Origin: Naumovozyma dairenensis CBS 421
Lineage: Eukaryota > Ascomycota > Saccharomycetes > Saccharomycetales > Saccharomycetaceae
Assembly: GCF_000227115.2 (NCBI RefSeq)
Contig: NC_016489.1
Span: 496,001 to 560,000, forward strand
Reading direction: 5' to 3'
DNA length: 64,000 nucleotides
Below the pieces are notes generated by a model that had not been told where the DNA came from, searched no databases, and worked only from the letters and a program-made list of their open reading frames with translations. Positions 11,266 through 21,056 of the stretch are shown here, piece by piece; position 1 is the stretch's first letter, and every line of letters begins with the position of its first letter. The position numbers and the translations under genes are program-made.

Positions 11266-11923
11266 TTGCTAGCGAAATGGAAGCAAATGAAAGGCAAATA
11301 AAAAATACAAGTAAATAGTGAGTATTTCAGTGAAAACTATAGCTAGTTTAAACACCTCAAAGATATGTTTCACAACATCAAGTATATACAGTCCCCAATA
11401 GCTATGCTGTATATAAGTTAATCCCAAGATCACGTGCAGCACCCTAACCCCACAGCAAAACTCACCACCCGATACCTTATTATACCATATTATACTATAC
11501 TATACGTATATAGCATTTAAACTACTAAGAAGTCGGTTTGGAAAGAAAAAAAAGGTACGTACGTACGTAAAGGTAAACTATAATAACGTTATTTTATTGT
11601 ACGTAACAACGCTTAGGTTGTAAATCTAATCCTATTCCTATTCCTATCCTGTCTAGTGGAGCAAACAAAGAAAGGCAAAGCAAGGCAAAGCAATTGATAT
11701 TAAAGCAACATCATAGACTGAAGCGAAAATATACGTGACTGACAAAGATAGATAGCATATCTGACATTCAGTTACCGAAAAGTATACATACATTCAAGAC
11801 AGGGGAAACAAACCGCGTTCAAAGTAACTGCTAGAGTAAATAAATAAATTACAAGCACGCAAGCAAGTGAGTGATTCCTGTGATATATATATATACATTT
11901 ATAAGCCAGAAAGAAAGACAAAA
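11266..11923 (+). other. Intergenic ABZ1-SOL1
   Basis: About 660 bases with the SOL1 promoter. An ATCACGTG E-box (Cbf1/Pho4 type) is at 11429-11436 and there is a TACG tetranucleotide run near 11555-11569. No coding region is supported. Confidence 0.55.
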
Positions 11924-12925
11924 ATGACAACCACAGTTCCTAAAATATTTGCATTCCATGAATTCTCAGGTGTAGCGGAAGCTGTAGCAGATTATGTTGT
12001 ACATGCACAAAACGTTGCCTTAACTGAAAAAATTAAAGAAAGGAAACAATCTAATGTCAATTTAAATGTTCCATCATCAACAGGAAATACTACCGATTCT
12101 GTTAAAGAAGTAGGTAGAGTTCCATCTGTGAAAAGTGTAGCATCTTCCAATACAATTAATAATGGTGGGAGTAACAGTAATAATAGTAGTTCTAAGAAGA
12201 ATAGTAGGAAAAAGGAAAGAAGGTTCAAGATTGCCCTTTCTGGAGGGTCATTGATTCAAGTATTACATGAAGGTTTATTGAAAAGAGAAGATGTTCATTG
12301 GAATAAATGGGATATTTATTTTGCAGATGAAAGATTAGTTCCATTCGATTCTAATGAAAGTAATTATGGTCAAGCAAAGAGGAAAATTTTGGATTTAATT
12401 GATACTGAAAAATATGGTAAACCAAACGTTTATCACATAGATGAATCATTAATTGATGATCCACAAGAATGTGCAGATAATTATGAAAAAATATTAATTA
12501 AGGGGTTTGCTGGAAGAGATTCTGTTAAATTACCAATGTTTGATTTATTCCTATTGGGTTGTGCACCTGATGGTCATATTGCATCATTATTCCCTAATTT
12601 CCAAGATAATTTACGTGAAAAATTAGCTTGGGTAGTACCAGTGGAAAATGCTCCAAGTGGTCCATCAAATAGAATATCTTTAACTATACCTGTAATTTGT
12701 CATTCACATAGAGTTACCTTTGTTGTGGAAGGTGCCGTGAAGGCTCCAGTAATTAAAACAATTATGGAAAGACCAGAGAAAGGATTACCAAGTAGTATTG
12801 TCAATGAAGGAGCTGCAGGTCGTGTTTCATGGTTTGTTGATGATGATGCATTAACTGATGTATTTGTGACCAAGAAGAAATATAAATTTCATGATCCAGT
12901 TGATTTAATTTTCAATGATGAATAG
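11924..12925 (+). CDS. SOL1: 6-phosphogluconolactonase-like protein Sol1
   Basis: A 333-residue member of the Sol family (S. cerevisiae Sol1 has 321). The frame is open upstream to a GTG at 11867, but the conserved MTTTVPKIFAFHEF start is the ATG at 11924. A poly-Ser/Asn linker at about residues 75-95 is followed by the lactonase fold: ALSGGS, then WDIYFADERLVP, LLGCAPDGH and SLFPN. Sol1 and Sol2 are ohnologs with weak or no lactonase activity whose loss affects tRNA export; Sol3 and Sol4 are the main enzymes. This copy is assigned to Sol1 by position between ABZ1 and EGO4. Confidence 0.93.
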   Translation: MTTTVPKIFAFHEFSGVAEAVADYVVHAQNVALTEKIKERKQSNVNLNVPSSTGNTTDSVKEVGRVPSVKSVASSNTINNGGSNSNNSSSKKNSRKKERRFKIALSGGSLIQVLHEGLLKREDVHWNKWDIYFADERLVPFDSNESNYGQAKRKILDLIDTEKYGKPNVYHIDESLIDDPQECADNYEKILIKGFAGRDSVKLPMFDLFLLGCAPDGHIASLFPNFQDNLREKLAWVVPVENAPSGPSNRISLTIPVICHSHRVTFVVEGAVKAPVIKTIMERPEKGLPSSIVNEGAAGRVSWFVDDDALTDVFVTKKKYKFHDPVDLIFNDE

Positions 12926-13457
12926 AGTATCGCTCGCTCCAAGCAATAGTACGGGTAGCAATTATTCCATAACTAACTAAGAAATTAAAAGATAAAAAAA
13001 TTACCGATAAATAAAAACAAATATAAACAAAAATGCACTCATTAGTTCAAAATAATCTTCTTTTCTGTCTTCATCATCATTCTCCAAGCTCCTTCAATCA
13101 TTTATTTCTATCATCACCCGTACTGTACAAAAAACTTATTATATACTCGTACGTCTTTTTTTTTCTTTTATTTTTACCTTACCCTTATTCCTTTTTTAAT
13201 AGTAACACAATAATAATAATAATAATAACTTATTTCTTTCTTAATCCATGCAACCACGAGAGGATGCATGCAATTATTTTTTCCTTACTTATTATTAGTG
13301 AAGTGTCACTACGTAATTAAAAGTTGATTATATTATGCCGTCATCGTATATCCATATATCAATGTATCTATTTATTTCGTTATTTGTTTATGTGTGTCTC
13401 TATGTATGTATGTATGTTTGTATGTGTGTGTATCTAATAAATTCTATTTTCTTCCAC
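12926..13457. other. Convergent intergenic SOL1 - LMBR1-like gene
   Basis: About 530 bases between convergent genes, very AT-rich, with short TAA and TATG repeats. Short hydrophobic frames here look like products of base composition. Confidence 0.55.
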
Positions 13458-13499
13458 TCATACATAAGATCCATGGTTGTTTCTAGATCCAAGATCGAA

Positions 13500-13543
<44 letters not shown>

Positions 13544-15572
13544 CAATTCGGGTGTTGTTGTAGTTGTTGTTGCCAGGTATTGACGATGAAGAAGATGGAG
13601 ATGATGATGATAATATGTTGTATTTATGATGTCTTNNNNNNNNNNNNNNNAAAGAATATTCATAGTCGTCATCAATTCTTGATCTGTTGCTGGTGTATTG
13701 ATTATTATTATTAAAAGTAAATGGATCATTATTATTACTATTATTCTCTTGATTGTAATTATTTAAATTCATTTCTGTTGTTGCCGTTGGTTCATATAAC
13801 ATCATTCCAAAGAATTGATAATAATATTCTTCACCTAATATTTTTAATAATATTTTCCTCTTTAGATCAAATTTATAACTTAATGGGATTAATATCATGA
13901 AAATCATTGGTAAATAATTGTTTAAGAATTTGATTAATGGTATAATGGATAAATCATTAAATAATGCGATTTCAAACCCTGTTTCGTATCTTCCGATATC
14001 ATCATCATTATTATGATGAGTATTTATTTCTTTTTTATGTGGGATTAAGATCATAAAATTGAAACATAATGGGAATAATAATCTACTTGAATATAATGAA
14101 TAATATAATGAATTTAATGGATTACTTTTCCCATTAGAAATCAAATGGAAGTTATTAAATTTGAATTTACTCATGGCATATAGTGATGTTAAAGTATTAT
14201 ATTGTAAGATGATTAAATTTAATATTAAATTATACCATGCGCCATTTATGGCTCTTTGGAATATGAAAGTATGGAATTTTTCTGGTAAAATTTCTAATAA
14301 GATTATTAAAATTGATAAACACATGGATGTTACACCGATGATTAGAAGCATTAAAGTTTTAATAGATTGAGAAAGTTTAATTTTCATATTTTTTGTCAGT
14401 GTGGAGGTGTTATTATTATTATTATTATTAATATTGGGGTTAGTTGCTAAAGTATGGATAATTTCATTTGATTTCAATTGATTATAAATATAATTATAAT
14501 AATTGCCAATGAATTTATTATAGTTACTATTCAATTTATTCAAAGTTTTTATTGGAGATGATGTAGTATTTTGAGAGTTGGGATTATTATTATTATTATT
14601 ATTATTATTTATAATAATTTCATTTGATAAATTTAATAAAGCTAGTTTCCCTTGAATTTCAAATTTACATTCATTTAATAATTGATTAAAGATAATGTCA
14701 TTTCCCTCAGGGTCTTCATTAGTTGATATAATCAATTTAGCATTATCTAATAGATTCAATTTGGAATCATTTAAATCATCATTTGTCTTACTTAATTCCA
14801 CAAACAATTTATTATTTTCAGATTCCTTTATTGAAGCGAATGAAGAAGAAAAGGAGAAGAATGATATATTTGATAAAGCTGAATTCAATAAAGTTTTTGG
14901 TGTTAAGATTAAACCTGTAGATAAAAGGATTAACATATAACTCAAAGAATATAAATGAGTCAATGATATGATTAAAGGTTTAAAATCTTTGATGTTATGA
15001 CCCGTGGTAGAGATAAGATAAATGATTCCAATGATTATTCCTAGGAGACATAGAAGATAGAATTTTAAATTTTGATAGATGGCCATTGTAATTCTCTTCT
15101 TGATTTGATGATGTTGTATAGAATATTTTAAAGAGATGAAAGACATTAATACAGGGATAATGAACCAACAAAGAAAGAATTGAATCCAATAAATGAATTG
15201 CCATGTCATTTTCAAGATTGGTTTATAATCTTGAAATGTTTCTCCAAAAGTGGGAAGGGATGATCTTTTGTATAATGCGGTTGTAGTTGTAGTTGTAGTT
15301 GTAGTTGTTGCTGTTGCTGTTGTATCGTTTATTGGAGGGATGATATTATTAGATGTATGATTATTTGATAATTTGGTTTTCATTATTGTAGCGTGATATA
15401 TATCGAATGGTAAAAGGTATGCAGTGATTAAAAGGACCAACATATTAATTGTCAACACTAATAGAGTGAATGGGAATGTATTTTTATGTAATTTGAATGA
15501 AAAGTATCTGTTGATACAAGCCAATGATGAAACCAGGGCTAACAGGCATCCGAATGTTATTAGAAGTATCAT
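13458..15572 (-). CDS. LMBR1-domain multipass membrane protein, no S. cerevisiae ortholog recognised
   Basis: About 704 residues counting a 15-base N gap at 13636-13650 that keeps the frame. I place the start at the ATG at 15572 (MILLITFGCLLALVSS), which begins a first transmembrane helix; upstream in-frame codons come from an ATAAC repeat and look non-coding. About nine hydrophobic segments are visible. The segment WQFIYWIQFFLCWFIIPVL near residue 140 resembles the conserved WR-x-x-YW-x-x-F-x-LTW core of LMBR1/LMBD2 proteins. Poly-Asn blocks break the cytoplasmic loops and the C-terminus. LMBD2-type proteins elsewhere are plasma-membrane proteins linked to GPCR signalling; the role in yeasts is unknown. 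It sits between SOL1 and EGO4, where S. cerevisiae has nothing. Confidence 0.75.
13499..13543. repeat. (ATT)n tract encoding poly-Asn
   Basis: Fifteen or so tandem ATT units, read on the minus strand as consecutive AAT (Asn) codons near the C-terminus of the LMBR1-like protein. It is likely length-variable. Confidence 0.9.
13636..13650. other. Assembly gap (15 N)
   Basis: A run of 15 unknown bases inside a low-complexity part of the LMBR1-like gene. The reading frame is kept across it. Confidence 1.
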
Positions 15573-15721
15573 ATCATAAAAAAGAGGAAGTATACGTGTG
15601 TGTAGCTCGGTTGTAGGGGAGTGGATTCTCATATATTTGTGTATAATAAGACTGGCAGCTGGGAGCAACGATGGCTCTTTGTAATGACACTCTTGTTGTT
15701 GATGATAATAATAGCTACAGT

Positions 15722-15766
15722 AATAACATAACATAACATAACATAACATAACATATCATAACATAA
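15722..15766. repeat. (ATAAC)n microsatellite
   Basis: About eight tandem copies of ATAAC upstream of the LMBR1-like gene. In the minus-strand frame it yields a spurious Met-Leu-Cys-Tyr leader. Confidence 0.9.
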
Positions 15767-15933
15767 TATAATATATTGATCGATTGATTGATATTCGAAA
15801 GACGTGGTCTATAGGGTTGAAGTAAATGGGGGTGCTTGTTGTAGAGGGTAAGTAAACGAAGTCCTGAGAAAGCATTTGTGGAGGAAAGACAGCCCTAAAA
15901 ATGAATTTTATCCGTGGTATTTTCACAGATACC

Positions 15934-16033
15934 NNNNNNNNNNNNNNNNNNNNNNNNNNNNNNNNNNNNNNNNNNNNNNNNNNNNNNNNNNNNNNNNNNN
16001 NNNNNNNNNNNNNNNNNNNNNNNNNNNNNNNNN
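15934..16033. other. Assembly gap (100 N)
   Basis: Exactly 100 unknown bases; true length is probably unknown. Confidence 1.
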
Positions 16034-16068
16034 GAGGCTTACCCTCCGGATATTGACTATACTTCTGA

Positions 16069-16141
16069 CTATAATAATAATAATATAATAATAATATAAT
16101 AATAATATAATAATAATATAATATTAATATAATATTAATAT
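16069..16141. repeat. AT-rich TAA/TAATA repeat
   Basis: Irregular array of TAATAATA units followed by ATATTA units directly after the 100-N gap; probably the reason the assembly broke here. Confidence 0.85.
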
Positions 16142-16559
16142 GATAGTAATATCCGGCCCCCCCTTATTTACTTATTCCTTTGATCTGTCTATCTATAGTT
16201 ATCCCTTATGCACAGTGTACGTACGTACGTTCCCGTTCCCCAGATTTGTTAATCAAAAATATCTCATCTGTATACCGGCGACGTAAAGACATATCTTGTT
16301 TCCTCGACTCGAGGAAGGAAGGGAGCGAGGGAGGGAGGGAAAGAGGGAGGTGAAATATGTCACAGAATGATTCACTGTCGAGCGTATGATCAGTATGTAA
16401 TAATATTTTTTTTTTCACATATAAAGGGGGGAGAATATCTATCCAAAATACTTAACTTAATCTTGTTCTAACCTTGTAGTTATTTTCTTCAATTATAATA
16501 AACCATTATAAACCATTATAAATTATAATAAAACAACCCAATAATAACAAATTTAAAGA

Positions 16560-16892
16560 ATGACAAAGAACGATCTAAAAGAATTTAAAACATACGAACA
16601 ATTATTACCAAGAGCATTAGGTACTTTAACTTTCGATGAAAAGAAAAATTTAGTCGATACATCAGGTTTTGGTAAAGAACTTTCTAAAACTACTCATATT
16701 CCAGAAATATTGAGAAAATGTGATAAAGAATTAGGTAGAATTGGATATACGGTCTTTGATGATAGTAGACATGTTGGTCGTGCATTCCAAAAGGGTGGTA
16801 AGACTGTCGTTTTGTTTACTGAAAAGAGTGGTGAAGATTCTTGGCATACAAATGACAAGGATAATCATGGTGTTATGCTTCCAACTAACTAG
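16560..16892 (+). CDS. EGO4: Ego4-like small vacuolar protein (EGO complex family)
   Basis: A 110-residue protein with the roadblock-like fold seen in Ego2/Ego4. The block from LLPRALGTLTFDE through DTSG, IRYT-like ELGRIGY, FDD and the ending FTEK matches S. cerevisiae YNR034W-A (Ego4, 98 residues). Ego2, its ohnolog, anchors Gtr1-Gtr2 to the vacuole with Ego1 and Ego3 for TORC1 signalling; Ego4's own role is poorly defined. The position between SOL1 and MRPS12 is that of EGO4. The N-terminus is about ten residues longer than in S. cerevisiae. Confidence 0.9.
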   Translation: MTKNDLKEFKTYEQLLPRALGTLTFDEKKNLVDTSGFGKELSKTTHIPEILRKCDKELGRIGYTVFDDSRHVGRAFQKGGKTVVLFTEKSGEDSWHTNDKDNHGVMLPTN

Positions 16893-17037
16893 ACCCCCTG
16901 GTATGATAATAACTAAATTAATGAACAATTTTTCTTTTGTATAAATTATTTTAAGTAATTATAATAAAATTTTTAATATAAAAAACTATAACAATATTAA
17001 TAGTAATTTTTATTTCTTTAATTATCATGAATATCTT

Positions 17038-17061
17038 TATTTACAGTAAACTATATGTACA
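17038..17061 (-). promoter_or_regulatory. Two Puf3-type sites downstream of MRPS12
   Basis: On the minus strand, within 35 bases of the MRPS12 stop, TGTACATA (17054-17061, with C at position -2) is followed by TGTAAATA (17038-17045). Puf3 binds CNUGUANAUA in 3' UTRs of mRNAs for mitochondrial proteins. The 3' UTR extent is inferred. Confidence 0.6.
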
Positions 17062-17067
17062 TGGGGT

Positions 17068-17649
17068 TCAGGCTGCTGCATTGGCCTTGGTAGGTTTTTT
17101 AACACCATATTTAGATCTTGAAGTGACTCTGTTAACGACACCACTCAAATCCCCCACACCTCTAACTAGATGATATTTAACACCTGGTAAATCTTGACAT
17201 CTTCCACCTCTAACATATACAATACTATGTTCTTGAGCATTATGACCTTCACCGGGAATATAAGCAGATATGACATTCCCATTAGATAATCTTACTCTAC
17301 AAGCTTTCCTTTGAGCAGAATTGGGTTTCTTTGGTTTCAAAATCATCACTTTTAATACAATACCTTTCTTAAAGGGGCAATGATCTAATGCTGGTGCTGT
17401 GGTTTGTTTCTTACGTCTTGGTGGTCCTGATCCTCTTTTAATTTGATTTAATGTGGCTTGTACTATGGATGTAGTCGAGAATTGGGAAACTTGTGTCCTG
17501 TTATATCGTGATAATGATATCAATGAAGATGAATACTGAGATGATGCCTTCTTTATTAATTGGGACGGAGGTGTACATGAATATGAATATGGTAAACTCC
17601 TAAGAAGTTGGAATGAATTAGTTGTCCTACTCTTTAGAAAGGGAAGCAT
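17068..17649 (-). CDS. MRPS12: Mitochondrial small-subunit ribosomal protein uS12m
   Basis: A 193-residue protein with a mitochondrial presequence rich in Arg, Ser and Thr over about 60 residues, followed by a complete S12 domain. Characteristic elements are the GPPRRKK start, [20 protein letters not shown] and [12 protein letters not shown], then [15 protein letters not shown], the decoding-centre loops. S. cerevisiae MRPS12 (YNR036C) has 153 residues, so the presequence here is longer. RSM19 is the next gene in the same orientation. Two Puf3-type sites lie just downstream. Confidence 0.97.
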   Translation of the reverse strand: MLPFLKSRTTNSFQLLRSLPYSYSCTPPSQLIKKASSQYSSSLISLSRYNRTQVSQFSTTSIVQATLNQIKRGSGPPRRKKQTTAPALDHCPFKKGIVLKVMILKPKKPNSAQRKACRVRLSNGNVISAYIPGEGHNAQEHSIVYVRGGRCQDLPGVKYHLVRGVGDLSGVVNRVTSRSKYGVKKPTKANAAA

Positions 17650-17690
17650 TTTTCGTTTTCGTTTTCGTTTTCGTTTTCGCTTTCGTTTTG
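17650..17690. repeat. (TTTTCG)n array at the MRPS12 5' leader
   Basis: About six copies of TTTTCG and variants immediately upstream of the MRPS12 ATG (read as CGAAAA on the mRNA strand), so it probably forms the 5' UTR. Confidence 0.85.
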
Positions 17691-18030
17691 GCTTTGGATC
17701 GATTGATCTTCTGTATGGACTGTTTTGTTAGAAGATTATATCGTTAGATGCTATCTTGTAGATACGCGTTTCTAGATATGCTGTGTTTGATCCTTTACTA
17801 AATATACTTGTGCAGAATCTTCAAGTTACGCTCTTCCTCTATTTGTATTTGTATTTGTATTTCTTTCGGGGGAGACCAACTTTATATATATTATATACGT
17901 ACATAGATTAGAGTAATTATATATACTTTGGAGATGTATAACGAACGAGTGCTGATATGAATAATAATAGTTATGGCAATAGTCATACTAAATACTAATA
18001 CTAAATATATATGGCAGATTTCTAATAATG

Positions 18031-18038
18031 TATATACA
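18031..18038 (-). promoter_or_regulatory. Puf3-type site downstream of RSM19
   Basis: TGTATATA with C at position -2 on the minus strand, 33 bases after the RSM19 stop. The TGTATATA version is common in AT-rich DNA, so this single instance is weaker than those after MRPS12. Confidence 0.4.
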
Positions 18039-18070
18039 GGGGATGCAGGAGATATACTTATATTCCTTCT

Positions 18071-18346
18071 TTACTTCAATTTAGTCTGGGTGTAACTAAA
18101 CCTTTTCCTCGTGGGAGCAAATTCACCTAGTTTCCTCCCTACCATATCTACAGTGACCTCCAGGGGCACATATTCCTTCCCATTATGTATTTGAAATTTC
18201 AATCCAACAAATTGTGGTAATATCGTTGCTGATCTTGCATTGGTTCTAATGGGTGTCCCATTGCTCATGGCCTCTTTAATGGGTAGTGGTACAATGTTTG
18301 GGCCCTTCCATGCTGATCGGGATAATAATCGTAATGCACATTTCAT
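18071..18346 (-). CDS. RSM19: Mitochondrial small-subunit ribosomal protein uS19m
   Basis: A 91-residue S19-family protein, equal in length to S. cerevisiae Rsm19 (YNR037C). The ATG at 18346 ([17 protein letters not shown]) is the conserved start; the open frame extends further upstream only through an AACC repeat. Motifs include [10 protein letters not shown], then [30 protein letters not shown] and a basic end with [13 protein letters not shown]. It acts in the head of the mitochondrial small subunit. Confidence 0.97.
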   Translation of the reverse strand: MKCALRLLSRSAWKGPNIVPLPIKEAMSNGTPIRTNARSATILPQFVGLKFQIHNGKEYVPLEVTVDMVGRKLGEFAPTRKRFSYTQTKLK

Positions 18347-18778
18347 CTTGTAATGGGGTACAGCAACAGTATACGTATCTACAAAGTCAACAGAGAAGAC
18401 ACAAACACATATAGTCATGGTATACCAACCAACCAACCAACCAACCAACTAGCTATAGCTATCTGTATCTATCTATCCGATCACTTTGAATTTTCCAGAA
18501 ATACACAGAAGGGTAGGCCACAACTTGGTAATATAGGGTTAGTACAAACAAACCTAACCTGGGGTGTTTGACCCTAAGACTGGAAAATTTTTCAAAAATA
18601 TTTTGACAAAAATAAAACCAAATAAAACACAAAAGAGATGAGATGAGATTAGATGAGATGAGATGAGAGGAGATGTACCAATATCATATATAGGACAGTT
18701 ATAATATAGTATTTGACATCGGTATACTATCAGTTGTAAATAATAAAGTGCCTTTCCAGTGACACCAATCATATAGCA
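18347..18778. other. Divergent promoter region RSM19-DBP6
   Basis: About 430 bases shared by RSM19 and DBP6. It contains an AACC tetranucleotide run (about 18421-18449), an RRPE element and overlapping PAC cores described separately. Confidence 0.7.
18583..18667 (+). promoter_or_regulatory. RRPE element plus five overlapping PAC cores upstream of DBP6
   Basis: TGAAAAATTTTC (minus strand, 18583-18594) is a full RRPE element, the Stb3 site. Forty bases on, GATGAG, the PAC core bound by Dot6/Tod6, occurs at 18637, 18642, 18652, 18657 and 18662. RRPE followed by PAC is the standard arrangement in ribosome-biogenesis genes, and DBP6 is one. The array lies 112-196 bases upstream of the ATG. Confidence 0.75.
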
Positions 18779-18930
18779 ATGTTCGCCGTTAGATTTGATC
18801 CAAATAAAATCATTGAAGAAACTATTCAAGATGATGACAACAATGACCAACAACAGACTGCCATTACCACTAATGATAAACATAAACCTATTATACCGTT
18901 GAAAAGAAAAAACCCAATTGAGAGCGATAA

Positions 18931-18962
<32 letters not shown>

Positions 18963-20908
18963 ATAGAGAAAGTGAAAGTGATAGAGAAAGTGAAAGTGAA
19001 AGTGAAAGTGATAGAGAAAGTGAAAGTGAAAGTGAAAGTGCTGATGAAGAAGAGCAGGAACAAGAACAAGATGAAAAAGATATAATAGTTTCTCCTGCAG
19101 AAGAACAAGAAGGAGATGAAGATTCAGACATTGAAATGCAGAGTGCTGACGATAACACGAATAATGAAGAATCTCATGAAGAAAACTCAAAACATAACTC
19201 TGTGTTATCAAGATTCCAACAAACTCTTTCATTACAAGAGAAATTGAAACGAATAAATGAAACTACTGATAGTATTACAAATGAAGATTCAAAAACAGAT
19301 GTATCCATGGAAAATGTTCATGATTTGGAAAATATTCCTCAACCTGCTATTGTCAGAAATTCACAATTAATGAAAGCAACATCAAATGAACATAAATCAA
19401 TTGCATGGACCCATACTACTAAGATCCATTATGATTCAACAATGATCAAACCTTACCAATCATACGCAAATCAATTAGAGCCTAAATTATTACAAAATAT
19501 TGAAAAATATTTCTCTCATGAAACTTTCCCCATTCAAACTATCTTATTAGACACCATATTACCAACTTTAAATTTCTCATTGAAAACAACAAAAAAACAT
19601 TTCACAAGAAGAGTCGGGGATATCCTAGTGAATGCATCTACTGGATCGGGTAAAACTTTAGCATATTCTATACCAATCATTCAAACTTTATCCAAACGTA
19701 AAGTTAATAAACTTCGTGCATTAATCATTGTTCCAACAAAATTATTGATCCATCAAGTTTATGACACATTGAGTAAATTATCTCAAGGTACAGGATTAAT
19801 AATAACCATGTCCAAATTAGAAAATTCTTTAAAAGAGGAACATATAAAATTACAAACAAATGAACCAGATATTTTAATAACAACCCCAGGAAGATTAGTA
19901 GATCATTTAAATATGAATTCATTCAATTTGAAAAATTTGAAAATGTTAGTATTAGATGAGGCTGATAGATTATTAAATCAATCTTTCCAAAATTGGTGTA
20001 ATGAACTAATGAAAAAGTTAACCATTGATAAAACTCCAATATATCAAATACCGGGTGATGAAATTTCAATGTCAACGGATCAAATGCCAGGAAATATTAT
20101 AAAAATGATCTTCAGTGCCACTTTAACCACTAATACTCAAAAATTACATGATTTGAAATTATTTAAACCAAAATTGTTTGTCATGGATTCTGTCAAATTA
20201 TATCATTTACCAAGTACCTTACAAGAATATATTATTAATATTCCAACGGCAAAAAGTTTATTTAAACCATTATATTTATTAAAATTATTATTAAAACAAT
20301 ATGAAGATCAACAAATGCAAGGCTCTAGAATACTAGTATTCGTCAAATCAAATGAAAGTTCGTTAAGATTAGCAACTTTATTAAAAATAATGATAAACAA
20401 AACCAGCAATTTGAATGAATCTAATTATCAAATAAATTCAATTAATTCTAACAATTCCAAAGCTGATAATAGAAAATTAGTAACGGAATTTTCTAAACCA
20501 TTTGAAGATTCTTCTATGTTGCATGCAAAGATATTAATTACTACAGATTTAATGTCAAGAGGTATTGATATTAATAATATTACTGACGTTATTAATTATG
20601 ATTTACCACTCTCCTCTCAACAATATGTTCATCGTTCTGGTAGAACCGCAAGAGCTAGATCTAATGGTAACGCCTACAATATGTTGGTCGGTAAGGGTGA
20701 AAGAACCTTTTGGTCACAACAAATTGACGATGATGTGGCAAGGGATGTCAATGGGTTCACTCCGAAGATATGGGGTAAAGAAGATAACGAAGCTGACAGT
20801 GAACAAGAAGGAAAAAATAGCGTCATTGATTCTTTCTTACAAGTGACAGACGATGAAGAAGCAACATACAAAGAATGCTTACAACTATTAAAAGAGAAAA
20901 CTTTGTAA
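18779..20908 (+). CDS. DBP6: DEAD-box RNA helicase Dbp6 (60S ribosome assembly)
   Basis: A 709-residue helicase (S. cerevisiae Dbp6 has 629) acting in early pre-60S particles with Npa1, Npa2, Nop8 and Rsa3. The N-terminal third is acidic, with a Ser-Glu/Ser-Asp dipeptide array at about residues 50-90 encoded by GAAAGT/GATAGA hexamers. Helicase motifs: ASTGSGKT near 284, TTPGR near 374, DEAD near 392, SAT after 440, SRGIDI near 595 and HRSGRTARA near 617. MFAVRFDPNKI at the start resembles S. cerevisiae Dbp6. It sits between RSM19 and ZRG17 as in S. cerevisiae. Confidence 0.96.
18920..19040 (+). repeat. Coding hexamer repeat (Ser-Glu / Ser-Asp array) in DBP6
   Basis: About 20 tandem hexamers of GAAAGT or GATAGA type encode an SESESD-like acidic tract. 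It also opens long artificial frames in the antisense direction. Confidence 0.9.
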
Positions 20909-21056
20909 AAAAAATTTACTTTTGTATTTTCGTATTTTTCTTTATCCATCTCTATAATATATACATATACATAATTGCATATCTTTTTTTTTTAGATTTC
21001 CAATTCACTTTTTCATCATCATACCCAAAACATGTATTCGTGTAGCTCCTTGCACA

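Larger units (their letters stand above)
15573..16559. other. Intergenic with assembly gap, LMBR1-like gene to EGO4
   Basis: About 990 bases, of which 15934-16033 are 100 N, the conventional length for a gap of unknown size. Around it are an ATAAC pentanucleotide array (15722-15766), an irregular TAATAATA array (about 16069-16141) and a GGGA-rich stretch near 16310-16350. A small gene could be hidden in the gap. No supported gene is visible. Confidence 0.6.
17650..18070. other. Intergenic MRPS12-RSM19
   Basis: About 420 bases containing the MRPS12 promoter and the RSM19 3' end. A TTTTCG hexamer array starts right at the MRPS12 initiation codon (17650-17690), followed by a TTTGTA array near 17840-17862. 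No gene seen. Confidence 0.6.

Noticed and set aside
11429..11436. ATCACGTG as a CDEI centromere element
   Set aside because: No AT-rich CDEII of about 80 bases and no CCGAA-type CDEIII beside it on either side; better read as an E-box promoter element.
13033..13583. Short plus-strand frames after SOL1
   Set aside because: Low-complexity Leu/Tyr/Ile runs from microsatellites.
15876..16099. Open frames of about 60-70 codons spanning the 100-N gap
   Set aside because: Half of their length is unknown bases; no evidence of coding.
18554..19232. Long antisense frames across the 5' part of DBP6
   Set aside because: They are products of the GAAAGT hexamer repeat on the other strand (Ser-Leu or Phe-His-Phe repeats), not genes.
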